This document shows positions 62,998 through 64,000 of a stretch of DNA of 64,000 nt, piece after piece. Made by a program: the position numbers and the translations under genes. The stretch's first letter is position 1, and every line of letters begins with the position of its first letter. Source of the stretch: Cordilura impudica (Eukaryota > Arthropoda > Insecta > Diptera > Scathophagidae); contig OY821517.1 of assembly GCA_963682025.1 (NCBI GenBank), forward strand, positions 51,222,662-51,286,661, in the 5' to 3' direction. Below the pieces are notes generated by a model. That model was not told where the DNA came from. It worked only from the letters and a program-made list of their open reading frames with translations, and searched no databases.

Positions 62998-63802
62998 TTC
63001 AGAAAATACACACATGAAACACACAATGTTCTGTTCAAAAGCAGCCAACACATATCTTTATTTTCATATCAATTATGTGCGTTTCTAAATTTTCTACGGT
63101 GCCCAACACAACCATGACTGTGTTCGTTTTAATATTTCGTTATTTACACGAACACTTTTGTATATTGTACCTTTTGTTTCAATCACACATAAAGCACACA
63201 TTTCTGAGTGTTGCTTTATTTGAAGTTCATGTTCTGGTACGTGTACTGAAAAAAAAAAAGAAAACAGAACATGTACAATAAACAGGTTCGAGTTCAGTTA
63301 TATTTTAAGTCGTGTTGTGGCTCGTGTAGTAAGAAAAAACAGAACATGTACAATAAACAGGTTCGAGTTCAGTTATATTTTAAACACGACTTAAACACGA
63401 CTTAAAATATAACTGAACTCGAACCTGTTTATTGTACATGTTCTGTTTTTTCTTACCACATGAGCCACAACACGACTTAAAATATAACTGAACTCGAACC
63501 TGTTTATTGTACATGTTCTGTTTATTTTTTCAGTAAACGTACCAGAACATGAACTTCAAATAAAGCAACACTCAAAAATTTGTGCTTTACGTGTGATTGA
63601 AACAAAAAGTACGTGATACAAAAATGTTCGTGTAAATAACGAAATATTAAAACGAACACAGTCATGGTTGTGTTGGGCACCGAAGAAAATTTAAAAACAA
63701 ACATAATTGATATGAAAATAAAAATATGTGTGTGTTGGTCTAAGTTATGTTTGTTTACATATATGTACGAGTTTTTTATTCAGTGTGTGTTTTTTTCTGA
63801 AC
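62998..63802. repeat. ~800-bp imperfect palindrome (foldback-like element)
   Basis: The sequence reads nearly the same on both strands around a centre near 63392. The arms are about 390 bp, from TTCAGAAAATACACAC at the left to its inverse at 63802. Each arm holds two direct copies of a block (GAACATGTACAATAAACAGG, TTCGAGTTCAGTTATATTTTA), so the block occurs four times. Almost no loop. Frames on the two arms mirror each other and are not genes. It appears to be an insertion, because the paired repeat at 58575-58880 lacks it. Confidence 0.9.
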
Positions 63803-63963
63803 TCTGGTTAAATATTAAAAAAGCCCATTTTTTTCCTCTACTAAAAATTTGTAAATTTTGAGTTGACTCACTTTAGAGGTACTGGTGCGATATGGTATAA
63901 ATTGAAAAACCGTTGTCTTGAGTTACAAAACATTTTTTTTTTGATAGATATCCCACTCCACAT

Positions 63964-64000
63964 TTTTATACCCTATACCACTATGTGGTTTGGGTATAAT
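63964..64000 (+). mobile_element. mini-me-like repeat, first bases of copy F (cut by window end)
   Basis: TTTATACCCTATACCACTAT, then GTGGTTTGGGTATAAT: the left end of copies A, C and D. Confidence 0.85.

Noticed and set aside
63075..63704. Mirror-image frames on both arms of the palindrome
   Set aside because: The two frames are the same sequence read from opposite arms. Short, with no domain.
1..64000. tRNA, rRNA or snRNA genes
   Set aside because: No cloverleaf with A and B boxes or rRNA-like conserved stretch was recognised. The only tRNA-like sequence is the primer-binding site of the errantivirus.

Overview
The window is eukaryotic nuclear DNA from a fly, most likely a cyclorrhaphan (calyptrate-type) dipteran. 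The support is: very AT-rich DNA with short spliced exons; an errantivirus primed by tRNA-Ser; many copies of a repeat with a (GTCC)n block that matches the dipteran 'mini-me' family; and piggyBac, hAT, Helitron and R1/I-type LINE remnants typical of insects. The species cannot be named from sequence alone.

Only one host gene is convincing. It is an alpha-carbonic anhydrase on the minus strand in four exons (57539-57485, 57388-57291, 43697-43311, 43225-42770). It encodes about 331 residues with a short signal peptide, all three zinc histidines and the disulfide cysteines of secreted forms. Its second intron is about 13.6 kb and holds more than ten transposon or satellite insertions. A TATA box and an initiator-like site lie upstream of exon 1.

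Almost everything else is repeats, often nested. 0.7-13.2 kb: a LINE (B) is split by a second LINE (A), which is split by a 7.09-kb errantivirus (LTRs 2422-2851 and 9083-9512, one mismatch in 430 bp, CACA target duplication). The same LINE B is also split by a hAT element (10771-13101, 8-bp duplication TTATAGAC), and an empty copy of that site exists at 15.4 kb. 15.9-18.8 kb: a (TTTCA)n satellite with higher-order structure. 19.4-23.6 kb and 44.2-49.2 kb: a degenerate minisatellite built on AAGAAAAGGTACTTTTTT, carrying TTAA-flanked piggyBac-type MITEs. 24-36 kb: seven copies (window-wide) of a ~370-bp non-autonomous Helitron (TC...CTAG, A|T target, 3' hairpin), another Helitron family, and several mini-me copies. 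35.5-40.4 kb: a decayed piggyBac (TTAA ends) inserted in a ~127-bp tandem repeat and itself split by an R1-like LINE with a 10-bp duplication and by a mini-me copy.

Six copies of a Helentron/HINE-like family (27.6, 28.7, 44.4, 50.7, 51.8, 60.9 kb) share 16-bp subterminal inverted repeats and a 3' hairpin, but carry different cores: a 21-bp minisatellite, a GAAAAAT array, or a different unique segment. The last 6 kb hold an internally deleted transposase-like gene flanked by an inverted duplication, and an ~800-bp near-perfect palindrome (62998-63802). No tRNA, rRNA, CRISPR or bacterial-type operon was seen.
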